Part shown: piece after piece, positions 25,038 to 35,900 of the stretch
How the letters are laid out: the number at the start of each line of letters is the position of its first letter
Position numbering within the stretch: position 1 is the first letter of the stretch
Origin: UMGS1519 sp050951095
GTDB taxonomy: Bacteria; Actinomycetota; Coriobacteriia; Coriobacteriales; Eggerthellaceae
Length of the DNA stretch: 64,000 nt
Reading direction: 5' to 3'
Assembly: GCA_050951095.1 (NCBI GenBank)
Contig: JBMNIQ010000006.1
Span: 1-64,000 of the forward strand
Notes under the pieces: generated by a model
Told to the model about the DNA's origin: nothing
Databases searched by the model: none
What the model saw: the letters and a program-made list of their open reading frames with translations, nothing else
Translations under genes and position numbers: made by a program

Positions 25038-27347
25038 TCACAACATGCTGATGGGATCCACGTCAACGGCAACGGAAACCCGGTCGACCGGTTTGCGCTG
25101 CTTGAAGAACGGCCCCAGAACGCGGGCCGGATCGTCGTCCGGGGGCGTTTTCACCGTGATATGCCACCGATACGTGCCGCGCAGGCGCGCCAGCACGCAG
25201 GGCGTCGCGGGGAACAGCGTCCAGGCATCGCCGACCTGGTCGCGGATGCATGCGCCGATGCGCTTCGACAGGGACAGCGCCTCGGTCCTGACGGTACGCT
25301 CGTCCTTGCCCCATACCAGGATGTTCGTCAGGCGCACATAGGGCGGGTAGCCCAGCATGCGGCGCTTGTGCAGCTCGTCCGCAAGGAACATGCCGCGGTC
25401 GTATCGCGCGGCGGCGCGGATGGGGACGGCGTCGGGCTGATACGTCTGCACGATAACGCGACCGGGCAGATCGGCACGCCCCGCACGCCCGGCCACTTGC
25501 TCGATAAGGTCGAACGTGCGCTCCCCCGCCCGGAAATCCGGCAGCTTCAGCGACGTATCGGCGTTGATGACGCCCACGAGCGTCACGTCCGCGAAGTCGA
25601 GGCCCTTCGCGATCATCTGGGTCCCCAGCAGCACGGCGCTGTCCGCTGCCATGAAGCGCTCCAGAAGCCGCTGATGGGCGCCCTTCCCCTTCGTCGTGTC
25701 CGCATCCATGCGGATGATATCGGCACTTACCCCGTCGAAGCCGTCGACGAGCAGCCGCAACGCCGTCTCGACGCGCTGCGTGCCCGCGCCGAACTTCTTC
25801 AAGTAGGGGCTTCCGCATTTCGGGCACCGTGCCGGCGCCGCCTCGCGATGGTCGCAGTAATGGCACACCAGCAATGCACCCGACTCGTGATACGTCAGCG
25901 ACGTGGAGCAATTCGGGCATTCCGGCACATAGCCGCAGTCGCGGCACAGCAGGAATTTCGCGAAACCTCGTTGGTTCAGCAGCAAGATGGCCTTCTCATG
26001 GCTGCGCAGCGTGCGTTCGAGCGCCTCCGCCAGCTTCCGGGAGAACATGGAGCGCGAACCCCCGCGGAATTCCGCGGACATATCGACCACATTGATGTTC
26101 GGGAGCGGCTTGCCGTTTGCACGCTCGGGCAGAACGACGCGCGTCCAGGCGGGATTCGTCTCGCACGCATGCAGCGACTCGATGGACGGAGTGGCGGATC
26201 CCAGAACGAGCGCGGCACCATAGCGTTCCGCCATCCATTTCGCCACATCGCGGGACTGGTAGCGCGGGGCCTGGTCCTGCTTGTACGAGGTCTCGTGCTC
26301 CTCGTCGATAACGATGATGCCCACATTGCGCAGCGGCGTGAACAGTGCACTGCGCGCGCCGACCACCACGCGCGCACGCCCGGAACGGATGAAGTCCCAC
26401 TGGTCGTAGCGCTCCCCCTGGCTCATGCGCGAGTGCATGACGGCAACCGTATGACCGAAGCGGCCGCGGAAACGGGCGACTGTTTGGGGGGTCAGGCTGA
26501 TTTCAGGCACCAGGACCAGCGCCGTCTGATGGCGTGCCACCACCTGTTCGATGGCGCGGAGGTACACCTCCGTCTTGCCGGAACCGGTAACGCCGTCGAC
26601 AACCACGACGTGGCCATTGTGCGCATCCATGGCACTTTCGATAGCGTTAAGCGCCGCTTGCTGGCCATCAGTCAGACGGGGGCGATCGCCCACCACGTGG
26701 TATTCCGTCGTTTCGGCAGCGCCTTCATCCATACCGCGCAGGCGGCGGCGGCGCTCCACGGTCACAACGCCTTTAGCCGCAAGCGACTTCAGAGATTGGC
26801 CCACGGCGCCGTACTCCATGGACAGCTCCGTCACCCGGAGTTCGCCATGGCGCAGCGCATCGAGGATCGCACGCTGCTTGACCGCGTTCGAACGCGGCTT
26901 GAACGCTTCGGCATTCGGACCCAGCTTTACCCAGCGATCATCCACTTCGCCGACTTCCGGCGCTTGAATCTTCCAGCGGCCGCCGGCGTGCACCATGCGG
27001 GGAACGCCTCCCGGAGGCGTGAAGAGCCGGACGCAGACGGAGAGCGGCGCGACATAGCGCCGCGAGAGAAACCGCGCGCACGCGGCACCGTCCTCATTGA
27101 AGTACGGACGGCTGACCACCTGATGGAGCGGCTTGAGTTTCGCGGGGTCGAACGGCAGTTCGGACACGCCGTTCTCGGCATCCAGGTGGTCGATGCCGAC
27201 GATGAACCCGATAGCCGGTCGAGCGCCGAACGGCACGGACACGGCGCAGCCGACCTGCGCTTCGTCCATGCCGTCCGGGATAAGGTACGTGTAGGCGTCG
27301 TCGAGTGCCTGCGTGGGCACGTCCAATATGACGCGGGCTACCTCCAC
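25038..27347 (-). CDS. priA: Primosomal protein N' (replication restart helicase)
   Basis: 769 aa from a GTG at 27347 that shares one base with the metK stop (TAGTG), implying translational coupling. A longer reading frame inside metK is unlikely. Walker A is DGVTGSGKTEVYL near 250 and the DEEH box VIDEEHETSY near 345. A two-zinc cysteine region occupies about 462-515 (CRDCGYVPECPNC ... CHYCDH ... CPKCG). The C-terminal helicase motif with GRAGR-like QVAGRAGRADLPG is present. PriA reloads the replicative helicase at stalled forks. The Walker and zinc motifs are complete, so it should be an active helicase, unlike some actinobacterial PriA proteins that have lost them. Confidence 0.95.
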   Translation of the reverse strand: MEVARVILDVPTQALDDAYTYLIPDGMDEAQVGCAVSVPFGARPAIGFIVGIDHLDAENGVSELPFDPAKLKPLHQVVSRPYFNEDGAACARFLSRRYVAPLSVCVRLFTPPGGVPRMVHAGGRWKIQAPEVGEVDDRWVKLGPNAEAFKPRSNAVKQRAILDALRHGELRVTELSMEYGAVGQSLKSLAAKGVVTVERRRRLRGMDEGAAETTEYHVVGDRPRLTDGQQAALNAIESAMDAHNGHVVVVDGVTGSGKTEVYLRAIEQVVARHQTALVLVPEISLTPQTVARFRGRFGHTVAVMHSRMSQGERYDQWDFIRSGRARVVVGARSALFTPLRNVGIIVIDEEHETSYKQDQAPRYQSRDVAKWMAERYGAALVLGSATPSIESLHACETNPAWTRVVLPERANGKPLPNINVVDMSAEFRGGSRSMFSRKLAEALERTLRSHEKAILLLNQRGFAKFLLCRDCGYVPECPNCSTSLTYHESGALLVCHYCDHREAAPARCPKCGSPYLKKFGAGTQRVETALRLLVDGFDGVSADIIRMDADTTKGKGAHQRLLERFMAADSAVLLGTQMIAKGLDFADVTLVGVINADTSLKLPDFRAGERTFDLIEQVAGRAGRADLPGRVIVQTYQPDAVPIRAAARYDRGMFLADELHKRRMLGYPPYVRLTNILVWGKDERTVRTEALSLSKRIGACIRDQVGDAWTLFPATPCVLARLRGTYRWHITVKTPPDDDPARVLGPFFKQRKPVDRVSVAVDVDPISML

Positions 27348-28594
27348 TATTCGGCGACCGCTGCCTTCAGCTGGTCCACTCGGTTCGTCTTTTCCCACGT
27401 GAATTCCGGAAGCTCGCGGCCGAAGTGACCGTAATTGCTGGTCAGACGATAGATGGGACGACGGAGGTCCAGGTCGCGGATGATGGCGGCGGGACGCAGG
27501 TCGAACACCTTGTTCACCGCTGCCTCGATCTTGTCCTCCGGAACCGCGTTCGTGCCGAACGTGTCCACCATAAGCGAGATGGGCTCGGCCATGCCGATGG
27601 CGTAGGCGACCTGAACCTCGCAGCGGTCGGCAAGGCCGGCAGCCACGATGTTCTTCGCAACCCAGCGCGCGGCATATGCGGCTGAGCGGTCCACCTTCGT
27701 GCAGTCCTTGCCGGAGAAGGCGCCGCCGCCGTGACGGCCCATGCCGCCATACGTATCGACGATGATCTTACGACCGGTCAGGCCGGTATCGCCCATAGGA
27801 CCGCCGACGACGAAACGGCCGGTGGGGTTCACGTAGATGTCCGCGCCATCCCATTTCACGCCCTCGCCGTCGAGCACGGGCTTGATGACGTTCTCGATAA
27901 GGCCCGTGCGCAGCAGATCGTTATCGGCCTCGGGATCATGCTGCGTGGAGATCAGGATCTTCTCGACCGCCGTGGGCTTGCCGTCGATATAGCGAACGCT
28001 GACCTGCGTCTTGCCATCCGGGCGCAGATACGGCATGATGCCCTGCTTGCGAACGGCCGTCAGGCGCTCCGAAAGGCGATGCGCAAGGAACACGGGCATA
28101 GGCATGAGCGTGGACGTCTCGTTGCACGCATAGCCGAACATCATGCCCTGGTCGCCGGCGCCTTCGCTAGCCAGCTCGTCGACTTCGGCATGCTGCGCCT
28201 CGAAGGACTTATCAACGCCCTGCGCGATGTCGGGAGACTGGGAGTGGATGTAGTTCGCCACTGCGCACGTATGGCTGTCGAAGCCGTATTCCGCATTGTC
28301 GTAGCCGATGGATTCGACCACACCGCGCACGATGGAATCGACGTCGACATACGCCTGCGTGCGGACCTCGCCCATGACGGTGATGATGCCCGTCGTGGTG
28401 AACGTCTCGATAGCGGTGCGCACTTTCGTCGGATCGGCGGGCTCGCCGGCCGGCGAAACATAGCCCTGCTCTGCCAGCTGCGCCTCGCGCGTCAGGATGG
28501 CGTCCAGGATAGCGTCGGAGATTTGGTCGCAGATCTTGTCGGGATGGCCTTCCGTCACCGATTCGGAGGTGAACAGGTACGAATTCTTGCTCAT
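27347..28594 (-). CDS. metK: S-adenosylmethionine synthetase
   Basis: 415 aa. The ATP-binding VTEGHPDKICDQ is at the start, then GAGDQGMMFGYA, GGPMGDTGLTGRKIIVDTYG, and the phosphate loop GGGAFSGKDCTKVDRS. It forms SAM from methionine and ATP. AAGGAG lies six bases before the ATG. Within the 160 bp upstream I see no SAM-riboswitch pattern. It is first in a metK-priA unit. Confidence 0.97.
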   Translation of the reverse strand: MSKNSYLFTSESVTEGHPDKICDQISDAILDAILTREAQLAEQGYVSPAGEPADPTKVRTAIETFTTTGIITVMGEVRTQAYVDVDSIVRGVVESIGYDNAEYGFDSHTCAVANYIHSQSPDIAQGVDKSFEAQHAEVDELASEGAGDQGMMFGYACNETSTLMPMPVFLAHRLSERLTAVRKQGIMPYLRPDGKTQVSVRYIDGKPTAVEKILISTQHDPEADNDLLRTGLIENVIKPVLDGEGVKWDGADIYVNPTGRFVVGGPMGDTGLTGRKIIVDTYGGMGRHGGGAFSGKDCTKVDRSAAYAARWVAKNIVAAGLADRCEVQVAYAIGMAEPISLMVDTFGTNAVPEDKIEAAVNKVFDLRPAAIIRDLDLRRPIYRLTSNYGHFGRELPEFTWEKTNRVDQLKAAVAE

Positions 28595-28753
28595 GATTCT
28601 CCTTTATGCCCCGAAGGGCAATATTCGAAATATTCTCAGCGGTACTTTATACCTTTTTCGTGCGAAGCAGCTATATTTCTCGCGGGTTTGCTAAACCGTT
28701 GATTCCGAAACAGATAATTCGTTACGTCAGATTACTCGTGAAAGGCATAGCCG

Positions 28754-29596
28754 ATGGCCAGGCATATACGCAGCACCTACGACCCGTCTACAACGGCGGC
28801 GCTCCCGAAAATCGGGCGCACGACGGCTGCGAACAGTACGTTTGCCGCAGTCGTCGCAGGCCTGTGCATTGCCTACTGGCTTGTGGCAATCGGCCTGGTG
28901 CTGTGCTGCATCAACCCCACCACGTGGCTGTTCTCCACTTTGAACAGCGATGCGGCGGATTCGCCGTATTCGGCATCGCAGCTGACGCAACTTGCCCAGG
29001 TGACGCGCGGCTACACCGTCGAGGGCATGGACAGCGACGACCTGTATGCCGCCATCGGCAACCAGGCGAAGACGCTGAGCGCGCGCACCGTCAAGACGGC
29101 TACCTCCGGCTCCGTCACGCTGAGCCAGCTGAAGAAGATGAGCGACGCCGATGCCGGCCGCACCTTGGCGGCGCACGCCGAGACGCTGTCGCTGCCCGCC
29201 GACGCCATGACGCACCTCGATCAGGTCCATGGCGTGCTCATAGGGGCATTCCTTGTCCTGATCGCCACGGTTATCGCGGGAATCTGCAGCATCGTGTTCC
29301 TGCTGAAGCGCAGCAGGCGCTCCCTGGCGCGGGCGCTGCTGGGCGCCGGCGGAGTGGTTCTGGGCCTGTTCGCCGTTGCGGGAATCTGGGCCGCTTCGGA
29401 TTTCGACACGCTTTTCGCCGCATTCCACAGCCTGTTCTTCCCAGCCGGCACCTGGACCTTCGATGCCGATTCGCTGCTGATTTGCATGTATCCGGAAGGC
29501 TTCTGGACATCTATGGGTATAGTGTGGGGAGCCGTCACCGCCATCGCCTGCCTGGTGACGCTCTCCATTGGATCGAGAACGAAAAGGAACGCATAA
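28754..29596 (+). CDS. DUF1461 (TIGR01906-type) integral membrane protein
   Basis: 280 aa with about five hydrophobic segments (near 30-52, 157-183, 193-214 and 255-275, plus a weaker one). Between the first two lies a long extracytoplasmic stretch. The family-typical FHSLFFPAGTWTFDADSLL is close to the C-terminus, matching the H-x-x-FF-x-x-GxW signature of DUF1461. Function is not established for this family. The stop is 3 bp before gltX, so the two are co-transcribed. Confidence 0.8.
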   Translation: MARHIRSTYDPSTTAALPKIGRTTAANSTFAAVVAGLCIAYWLVAIGLVLCCINPTTWLFSTLNSDAADSPYSASQLTQLAQVTRGYTVEGMDSDDLYAAIGNQAKTLSARTVKTATSGSVTLSQLKKMSDADAGRTLAAHAETLSLPADAMTHLDQVHGVLIGAFLVLIATVIAGICSIVFLLKRSRRSLARALLGAGGVVLGLFAVAGIWAASDFDTLFAAFHSLFFPAGTWTFDADSLLICMYPEGFWTSMGIVWGAVTAIACLVTLSIGSRTKRNA

Positions 29597-29599
29597 GCT

Positions 29600-31099
29600 A
29601 TGACTGAAGCTGCAGATTCGCAGGTACGCGTGCGCTTTGCCCCGTCGCCCACGGGCAAGTTGCATCTGGGCGGCGCCCGTACCGCTATCTTCAACTGGGC
29701 CTTCGCCCGCTCTATGGGCGGCAAATTCATCCTGCGCATCGAGGATACCGACCCCGAGCGCTCCACGGATGAGAACATCGGCATCATCGTCCGCGCCATG
29801 AAGTGGCTGGGCCTTGATTGGGACGAGGGCCCCGAGGTCGGCGGCCCGTACGGCCCGTACCGTCAGACGGAACGCTTCGATACGTACGAAAAGGCCCTCG
29901 AAACGCTGAAGCAGCGCGGTGCGGTGTACCCCTGCTTCTGCACGAAAGAGGAGCTGGATGCGAAGCGCAAGGCAGCCGAGGAGAACGGCGAGGCCTATAG
30001 CGGGTACGACCGCACGTGCCGCAGCATCGACCCCGACGAGGTAGCCCGCCGCATTGCGGCCGGCGAACCCCATGTCTGGCGCCTGAAGGTTCCCGACAAC
30101 CACGGACCCATCGCATTCGACGACGCCGTATACGGTCATACGGAGTTCCCGGCCGACGTCATGGACGACATGATCGTCGTGCGCACGGACGGCACGCCCA
30201 CGTACAACTTCGCCGTGGTCTGCGATGACGCGAATATGAAGATCACGCATGTCATCCGCGGCGACGACCATCTGTCGAACACGCCCCGTCAGATCCTGAT
30301 CTACGAGGCCCTGGGCCTGCCCGTTCCCCACTTTGCGCACCTGTCCATGATTCTGGGGCCCGACGGCAAGAAGCTTTCGAAGCGCCATGGCGCCACCAGC
30401 GTCGAAGAGTATCGCGACCGCGGCTACCTGCCCGATGCCTTCGTGAATTACCTGGCGCTCTTGGGCTGGTCGCTCGACGGCGAGACCACCATCGTCCCGC
30501 GCGACGTCCTCTGCAGCCGCTTCTCCCTCGACCGCATCACGAAGAAGGATGCCGTCTTCGACGAGAAGAAGCTGGACTGGATGAACGGCATGTACATCCG
30601 CAATATGACCGCGGACGAATGGGTCGAAGCGTCGAAGCCCTGGCTGGTCAAAGCCGGTGCCGATCCGGTGGACATCGACTTGCGTCCCGAATGGTACGCA
30701 AAGCTGTATCCGCTCGTAGCCGAGCGCTTGAACCGCTTGGACGAGATTCCGGGGAAACTGGCTTATATGTTCTGGGGTCCGGAAGTGCAGCTGGACGAGA
30801 AGAGCGTCCGCAAGGTCCTCTTGAAAGAGGGCGCCCGCGCGGAAGAGGTCCTGCGCAGCGCACGGGACATCATCGCGGACGAATCCATCGAATGGGCATG
30901 CGATCCGCTGCAGGACACGGTGCGCGGCCTCGTCGATTCGCTCGGTCTGAAGGCGAAGTTCATCTTCCAGCCCATCCGCGTCGCCGTCTGCGGCAACATG
31001 GTCTCTCCCCCGCTGTTCGAGAGCATCGAGCTGCTGCCGCGCGAAGATGTCGTCGCCCGCATCGATAAGACGCTGGATACAGTCTTCACCGAGGAATAA
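29600..31099 (+). CDS. gltX: Glutamyl-tRNA synthetase
   Basis: 499 aa class I synthetase. The HIGH-type motif appears as FAPSPTGKLHLGGARTA and the KMSKS-type motif as GKKLSKRHGA. The ATG has AAAGGAAC upstream. It charges tRNA-Glu (and perhaps tRNA-Gln before amidation; no evidence here). It ends in TAATG, sharing one base with the start of the next gene. Confidence 0.96.
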   Translation: MTEAADSQVRVRFAPSPTGKLHLGGARTAIFNWAFARSMGGKFILRIEDTDPERSTDENIGIIVRAMKWLGLDWDEGPEVGGPYGPYRQTERFDTYEKALETLKQRGAVYPCFCTKEELDAKRKAAEENGEAYSGYDRTCRSIDPDEVARRIAAGEPHVWRLKVPDNHGPIAFDDAVYGHTEFPADVMDDMIVVRTDGTPTYNFAVVCDDANMKITHVIRGDDHLSNTPRQILIYEALGLPVPHFAHLSMILGPDGKKLSKRHGATSVEEYRDRGYLPDAFVNYLALLGWSLDGETTIVPRDVLCSRFSLDRITKKDAVFDEKKLDWMNGMYIRNMTADEWVEASKPWLVKAGADPVDIDLRPEWYAKLYPLVAERLNRLDEIPGKLAYMFWGPEVQLDEKSVRKVLLKEGARAEEVLRSARDIIADESIEWACDPLQDTVRGLVDSLGLKAKFIFQPIRVAVCGNMVSPPLFESIELLPREDVVARIDKTLDTVFTEE

Positions 31100-32487
31100 T
31101 GGCCGACGCTACGAATACCGGAACAGACGAGCAGATCGGTCCCGTAACCGAATCGGCGGCTGATTCCGTGACAGACACGACTGGCCCGGATGCTGCGGCA
31201 GAACAGGCATCCTCGACTCCCCAGCCCACGAATCCGGAGGCTGGGGAGCCGCCTGCCCGCAAGGACGTACTGCATTTCTCTCCGAACGACGACGAAGAGG
31301 AGCAGCCGATAGAGCCGGAAGATGGCGAATCGCACAATACGCCTGATGAGCAGATCCTCTTTCAACGTGACTTCTGCCTGCACATGAAAGGCGGGGAATG
31401 CAATCGATGCGAGCTCGCGTGCCCCGTCGGCGCCATAAGCTATGACGGCCAGGGGTTCGTCCATATCGATACTGCCGCTTGCACGCGCTGCGGCATCTGC
31501 TACGGCATCTGCGACGCGTTTACCTCCACGCATTTGAACGTCATCGATCTCCGCTCGCGAATCGCCCGCATGACGGCTGTCGACAAGGTTCTGTTCGTCA
31601 CATGCCGGGAAAACATCTTCAGCGATACGACCGTGGCCGATGACGTGCTGGTGGTGCCGTGCCTTGCCTCCCTTTCCCCCGAGCTTCTGGCATCCGTATT
31701 GATGGATGGCGTCAGAGTCGTGGTTGCGGGAAATCTGGATTATTGCGACGACTGCAAGATAGCCCCTGATCGCGGAGAGATGCTCTATTCCTACGCGTTC
31801 GAAACAGCGGAAGCGTGGACGGGCAAGCGCATAGAATTCGTTGATGCGGTTCCCGAACAGGAAGGCCTTATGAATCGCGTGAATCAAGGCGATCGCCGCG
31901 ATGCGCTATCCGGGCTCCTGTCTGCCGTCGGCGATGTCGCCAGCGGCCATTACCGCAGCAAGCGGAACAGCGCGCAGGAAGAATACGACCGTGCATCGGA
32001 GAACCTCCATGCAATGATGGCCGAACTGACTACAACCTCGTTCCCCGCGTTCAATAAGGCAGGCAAGACGAAGACCTGGTTCCCGCGCCGGGAATTCCTG
32101 GTCGAAGCCGCACTTGCAAACCCGCGCATTGCCCGGCATATTCCCATGACGGTCAGCGCTACCGACACGGAGGCGTGCATCGGAGCCTGCGATTGTGTGG
32201 AATCCTGCATCACAGGCGCGCGCGGCATCGACGATGAGGGATACCTGACGTTCGACAGCCGGTATTGCATCGGATGCGGCATCTGCGTAGACGCCTGCGC
32301 TCAGGACGCCTGCAGCTTGGTCGAGATTACCGCAGACCGCATTCAAGACGAAATACGCGTCATACAGGTAAGGCCAGATGACGAGGACGGGAATGCAGGG
32401 CTCGCCGACGATTCTCGCGGGAAACAGGCACTTGACGCCGATATCTACTACGAAAGCAAACAGATGTCGAGAAAGGGGCAGCCGTGA
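31099..32487 (+). CDS. Four-cluster ferredoxin-like iron-sulfur protein
   Basis: 462 aa. The first 90 or so residues are acidic, Pro/Ser/Thr-rich and probably disordered. Then two 4Fe-4S-type motifs, CNRCELACPVGAI (with a further Cys eight residues upstream) and CTRCGICYGIC, are followed by a 200-residue segment with CDDC. Near the end come CIGACDCVESC and CIGCGICVDACAQDAC. No signal peptide or membrane segment is seen, so it should be a cytoplasmic electron-transfer protein or subunit. Its partner is unknown. It is tightly coupled to gltX (TAATG) and to the thioesterase (GTGA, four bases shared). I do not recognise a named family. Confidence 0.75.
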   Translation: MADATNTGTDEQIGPVTESAADSVTDTTGPDAAAEQASSTPQPTNPEAGEPPARKDVLHFSPNDDEEEQPIEPEDGESHNTPDEQILFQRDFCLHMKGGECNRCELACPVGAISYDGQGFVHIDTAACTRCGICYGICDAFTSTHLNVIDLRSRIARMTAVDKVLFVTCRENIFSDTTVADDVLVVPCLASLSPELLASVLMDGVRVVVAGNLDYCDDCKIAPDRGEMLYSYAFETAEAWTGKRIEFVDAVPEQEGLMNRVNQGDRRDALSGLLSAVGDVASGHYRSKRNSAQEEYDRASENLHAMMAELTTTSFPAFNKAGKTKTWFPRREFLVEAALANPRIARHIPMTVSATDTEACIGACDCVESCITGARGIDDEGYLTFDSRYCIGCGICVDACAQDACSLVEITADRIQDEIRVIQVRPDDEDGNAGLADDSRGKQALDADIYYESKQMSRKGQP

Positions 32488-32897
32488 TTGACGAGAATAT
32501 CTCCCTCCAGGAAGTTCGCGACCTGTTCAAGCACGATAGATTCGCCAGTGAGATCGCAGGTTGCCGTATCAAAGAAGCAGAGCGCGGCCATTCCGTTGTG
32601 GAAATGGAGATCACTCCTGCGCACCTCAATGCGCAGGGCAACGTGATGGGTGGCGCCATCTTCACGTTGGGCGACTTCGCAACGGCGATTGCGGGAAATA
32701 TCGGTCAGGATCCCAGCATCTCCACTTCGGCAAACATACGGTATCTGACCGTCCCGAAGGGCAAACGGCTCATCGCCACCTGCACAGCCGATCGTATGGG
32801 CCGGTCCCTGGGTAGCTTTACCGTGAAGATCCAAGACGACCTGGGCAATACCGTCGCCATCATGACCTCTACGCTCTACCGGTTATCGCACGAGTAG
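32484..32897 (+). CDS. PaaI-family hotdog thioesterase
   Basis: 137 aa with a GTG start in the GTGA overlap with the previous gene. The hotdog signature LNAQGNVMGGAIFTLGDFA (family N-x-x-G-x-x-HGG with Met in place of His) is near residues 50-68, with a terminal strand region LYRLSHE. Proteins of this fold hydrolyse acyl-CoA thioesters. The His-to-Met change at the usual HGG site may alter activity or simply mark a subfamily. Confidence 0.83.
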   Translation: MIDENISLQEVRDLFKHDRFASEIAGCRIKEAERGHSVVEMEITPAHLNAQGNVMGGAIFTLGDFATAIAGNIGQDPSISTSANIRYLTVPKGKRLIATCTADRMGRSLGSFTVKIQDDLGNTVAIMTSTLYRLSHE

Positions 32898-32923
32898 CCG
32901 AAATCACCTACCGAAGCGAATAC

Positions 32924-32958
32924 GCCCGTCCATGGAATCGCATGGACGGGCATTATTT
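32924..32958 (+). terminator. Terminator between the thioesterase gene and mfd
   Basis: A perfect 11-bp stem (32924-32934 with 32941-32951) with a 6-nt loop, followed by ATTATTTAT on the plus strand. mfd converges from the other side and ends 45 bp away. Confidence 0.83.
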
Positions 32959-32995
32959 ATGACCGCATCAGCCGGTCATATTTCGCATGACGAGC

Positions 32996-35900
32996 TCAGA
33001 GCTCTTCAACGAACTTCAGGATGTTGTGCAGAAGCTGTTCTTCGTTATCGGCCGTGAAGTACTTCAGGGGAACCGTCAGCCGCTGGGTATTCGCTGAATA
33101 CCGGATGCGGTAACGACGCCATTTCGTCAATCGGTCCCGATCCACTTTGATCGGTTCGATATGAACCGTTCCCGCCACGACGGCGATGGTTTGTATGCCC
33201 TTCTGGAAGCAGATCGCCTTGATGCGGGCCTTGTCGAAATAGTTCTTCGCGGCCTGCGGCAAATCGCCATACGATTTGACCGTCTCGTTTTCCAGCTGGT
33301 CCAGCACGTCCAGGTCATCGGCAGATGCCAGCTTGCGGTACAGCAGCACGCGCTTGTCCACTTCTGGGACGTATTCTTCGGGCAAATACATATGAACGGG
33401 TATATTGACGGTTATATCGGAAAGCGCCGGCGGAATAAGGTCGCTTTGCTCAACGCGCCCTTCGCGCGTGGCGTTTACGGCCTCGGCGAGCATCTCGGCG
33501 AACAGGTCGAAGCCCACCGCGCTCATGTTACCGCTTTGCTCGGCCCCGAGCATGCTCCCGGCACCGCGGATCTCAAGGTCGCGCATGGCGATGCGCATGC
33601 CGCTTCCCAGTTCGCGATTGTCATCGATGGCCAGCAGGCGCTCACGGGCCTCGTCCGTCAGCTTCACCTTCTCGGGGAACATGAAATAGGCATACGCCTG
33701 TGTTGACGAGCGGCCCACGCGTCCCTTCAACTGGTAGAGCTGGGCCAATCCGAGACGCTGCGAATCCTCGATGATCAGCGTATTCGTATGCGGATTGTCA
33801 ATTCCGCTCTCGATGATCGTCGTGGCCACGAGAACGTCAATCTGCCCTGCGCTGAAATCCTCCATGACGCGTTCGAGCTCTTCACGGGACATCTTGCCAT
33901 GCGCAACCCCGATGCGCGCCTCGCCGACGGCATTCTTCACGCGCTGCACGGCATCGTCTATCGTGCGGACGCGATTGCTGACATAGTAGACCTGCCCCTT
34001 TCGCGCCAGCTCGCGGCGGATGGCGTCGGACACCTTGTCGGGATCCCACTCGCCGACGAACACCTCTACCGGACGTCGATCGTCGGGCGGCGTCAATATC
34101 AGGCTCATGTCGCGGACACCGGAAAGCGACATCTGCATAGTGCGCGGAATCGGCGTTGCGGAAAGCGTCAGCACATCCACGGATTCGCGCATGTTCTTCA
34201 GCTGCTCCTTCGCACCGACGCCGAACCGCTGCTCCTCATCGATGATGAGCAATCCCAAGTCATGCGGATTGACGTCGCGCGACAGCAGGCGATGCGTGCC
34301 GATGAGCACATCGACGTCGCCCTGCTGGAAATCGCGCAGGATAGCCTTCTGCTGCGCGCCGGAACGGAAGCGGGAAAGCACCTCGACACGCACGCCGAAG
34401 GGGTCGAAGCGGTCCTTGAACGTGGTGTAATGCTGTTGCGCCAGAATGGTCGTGGGACACAGCACCATGACCTGCTTCTTGTCCTGACACGCCTTGAATG
34501 CGGCGCGCAGCGCGACCTCCGTTTTCCCGAATCCCACGTCGCCGCAGATCAGGCGATCCATGGGTTTCGGAGACTGCATATCCGCTTTGACGTCTGCGAT
34601 AGCGGCAAGCTGATCAGCCGTTTCATTATAGGGAAACGCGTCCTCCATCTCCTTCTGCCAGGGCGTGTCGGGCGAATAACGGAACCCCTTCGTGGCAGAT
34701 CGGCGCGTATAGATGTCCACCAGGTCGAATGCGAGCTTCTTCGTTGCCTTGCGCGCTTTCGACAGCGTGCGCGACCAGTCGCTGGTATTCAAGCGCGTCA
34801 AGCGCGGGCTGGCACCTTCCGGTCCCACATAGCGGCTGATTCGGTCCAACTGCTCGACGGGGACATACAGCTTGTCCCCCTCCGCATATTCCAACAGGAG
34901 GTAATCGCGAATGGCGCCGCCGACATCCTGCTGCACGATTTCCTTGAACAGCGCGATACCGTGCGCCGCATGGACGACGTAATCGCCCGGCTGATACGGG
35001 AACGTCATCTGCGTCACGTCGACATGCCGCGTAGTGCGCACCGTGCCGGACCCTTGCGTGTCGGCGATGCTGATCATGGCAAGATGGGCAGCGGGAATGA
35101 TCATGCCCAGGGGGATATCCACATCGACGATATTCACCACCCCGCGCTTCAGCATGATATGCCCCTGCTGCGAATCGGGGTCGGGCGAATCCAAGATCTC
35201 CGTGATGGGAAGTCCCCGATCCACGAATTCGAGCTTCATATCCTGGCGCGCCCGGTAATTCGCCGCACTGAATATGACCGTGTAGCGGTCGTCGACAAGC
35301 TGGCGCAAGCGGGCATAGAGCTTTTCCTGGGCACCGGCGACATTCGTGCGTTTGACCGTCAGCTGCTGGTCCAAACCGGTTCCGACCCGGACGATGCTCG
35401 TGTACTGGCAGCGGGCAGCGTCACCGAACGAGAGCTTCTGGGGCTTGCGGAACAGGCGGTCGAAATATTCGCCGAATCCCTGGGCGCGCGCCTGCATCTC
35501 CTCGTACGCATGCATGGCATCGTCGAACACCGCCCGCGGCTCTATAAGGGCAACCACGGCGTCGCTAGCAAGGCAATCGCCCGGCGTGGCCAGATCACCA
35601 TACAGGAACGGCATCAGCAATTCCGGGTATTTCGGGTCCGTATGGCCGTCAAGCGCCGTGAAGAGGTCCCGCGCAACGTTATCGGACTCCGCAAGCTTCG
35701 CAAGCCGCCGTATAGCCTTCTGGCGGTTCTTCTCCGTAATCTGGAATTCCCGGACCGGAAAGATGCTCACCTTGTCGAGCGAGGCGATGCTCTGGCCCGT
35801 AGATGGAACGATACGCCTGATCTCGTCTATCTCATCGCCGAAGAAATCCAGGCGTACGGGATACGGAAGGTTTCCCGGGAACACATCAATGGTGCCTCCA

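Noticed and set aside
28595..28753. SAM riboswitch upstream of metK
   Set aside because: The 160-bp gap shows no kink-turn or conserved SAM-I/SAM-II segments and no terminator.
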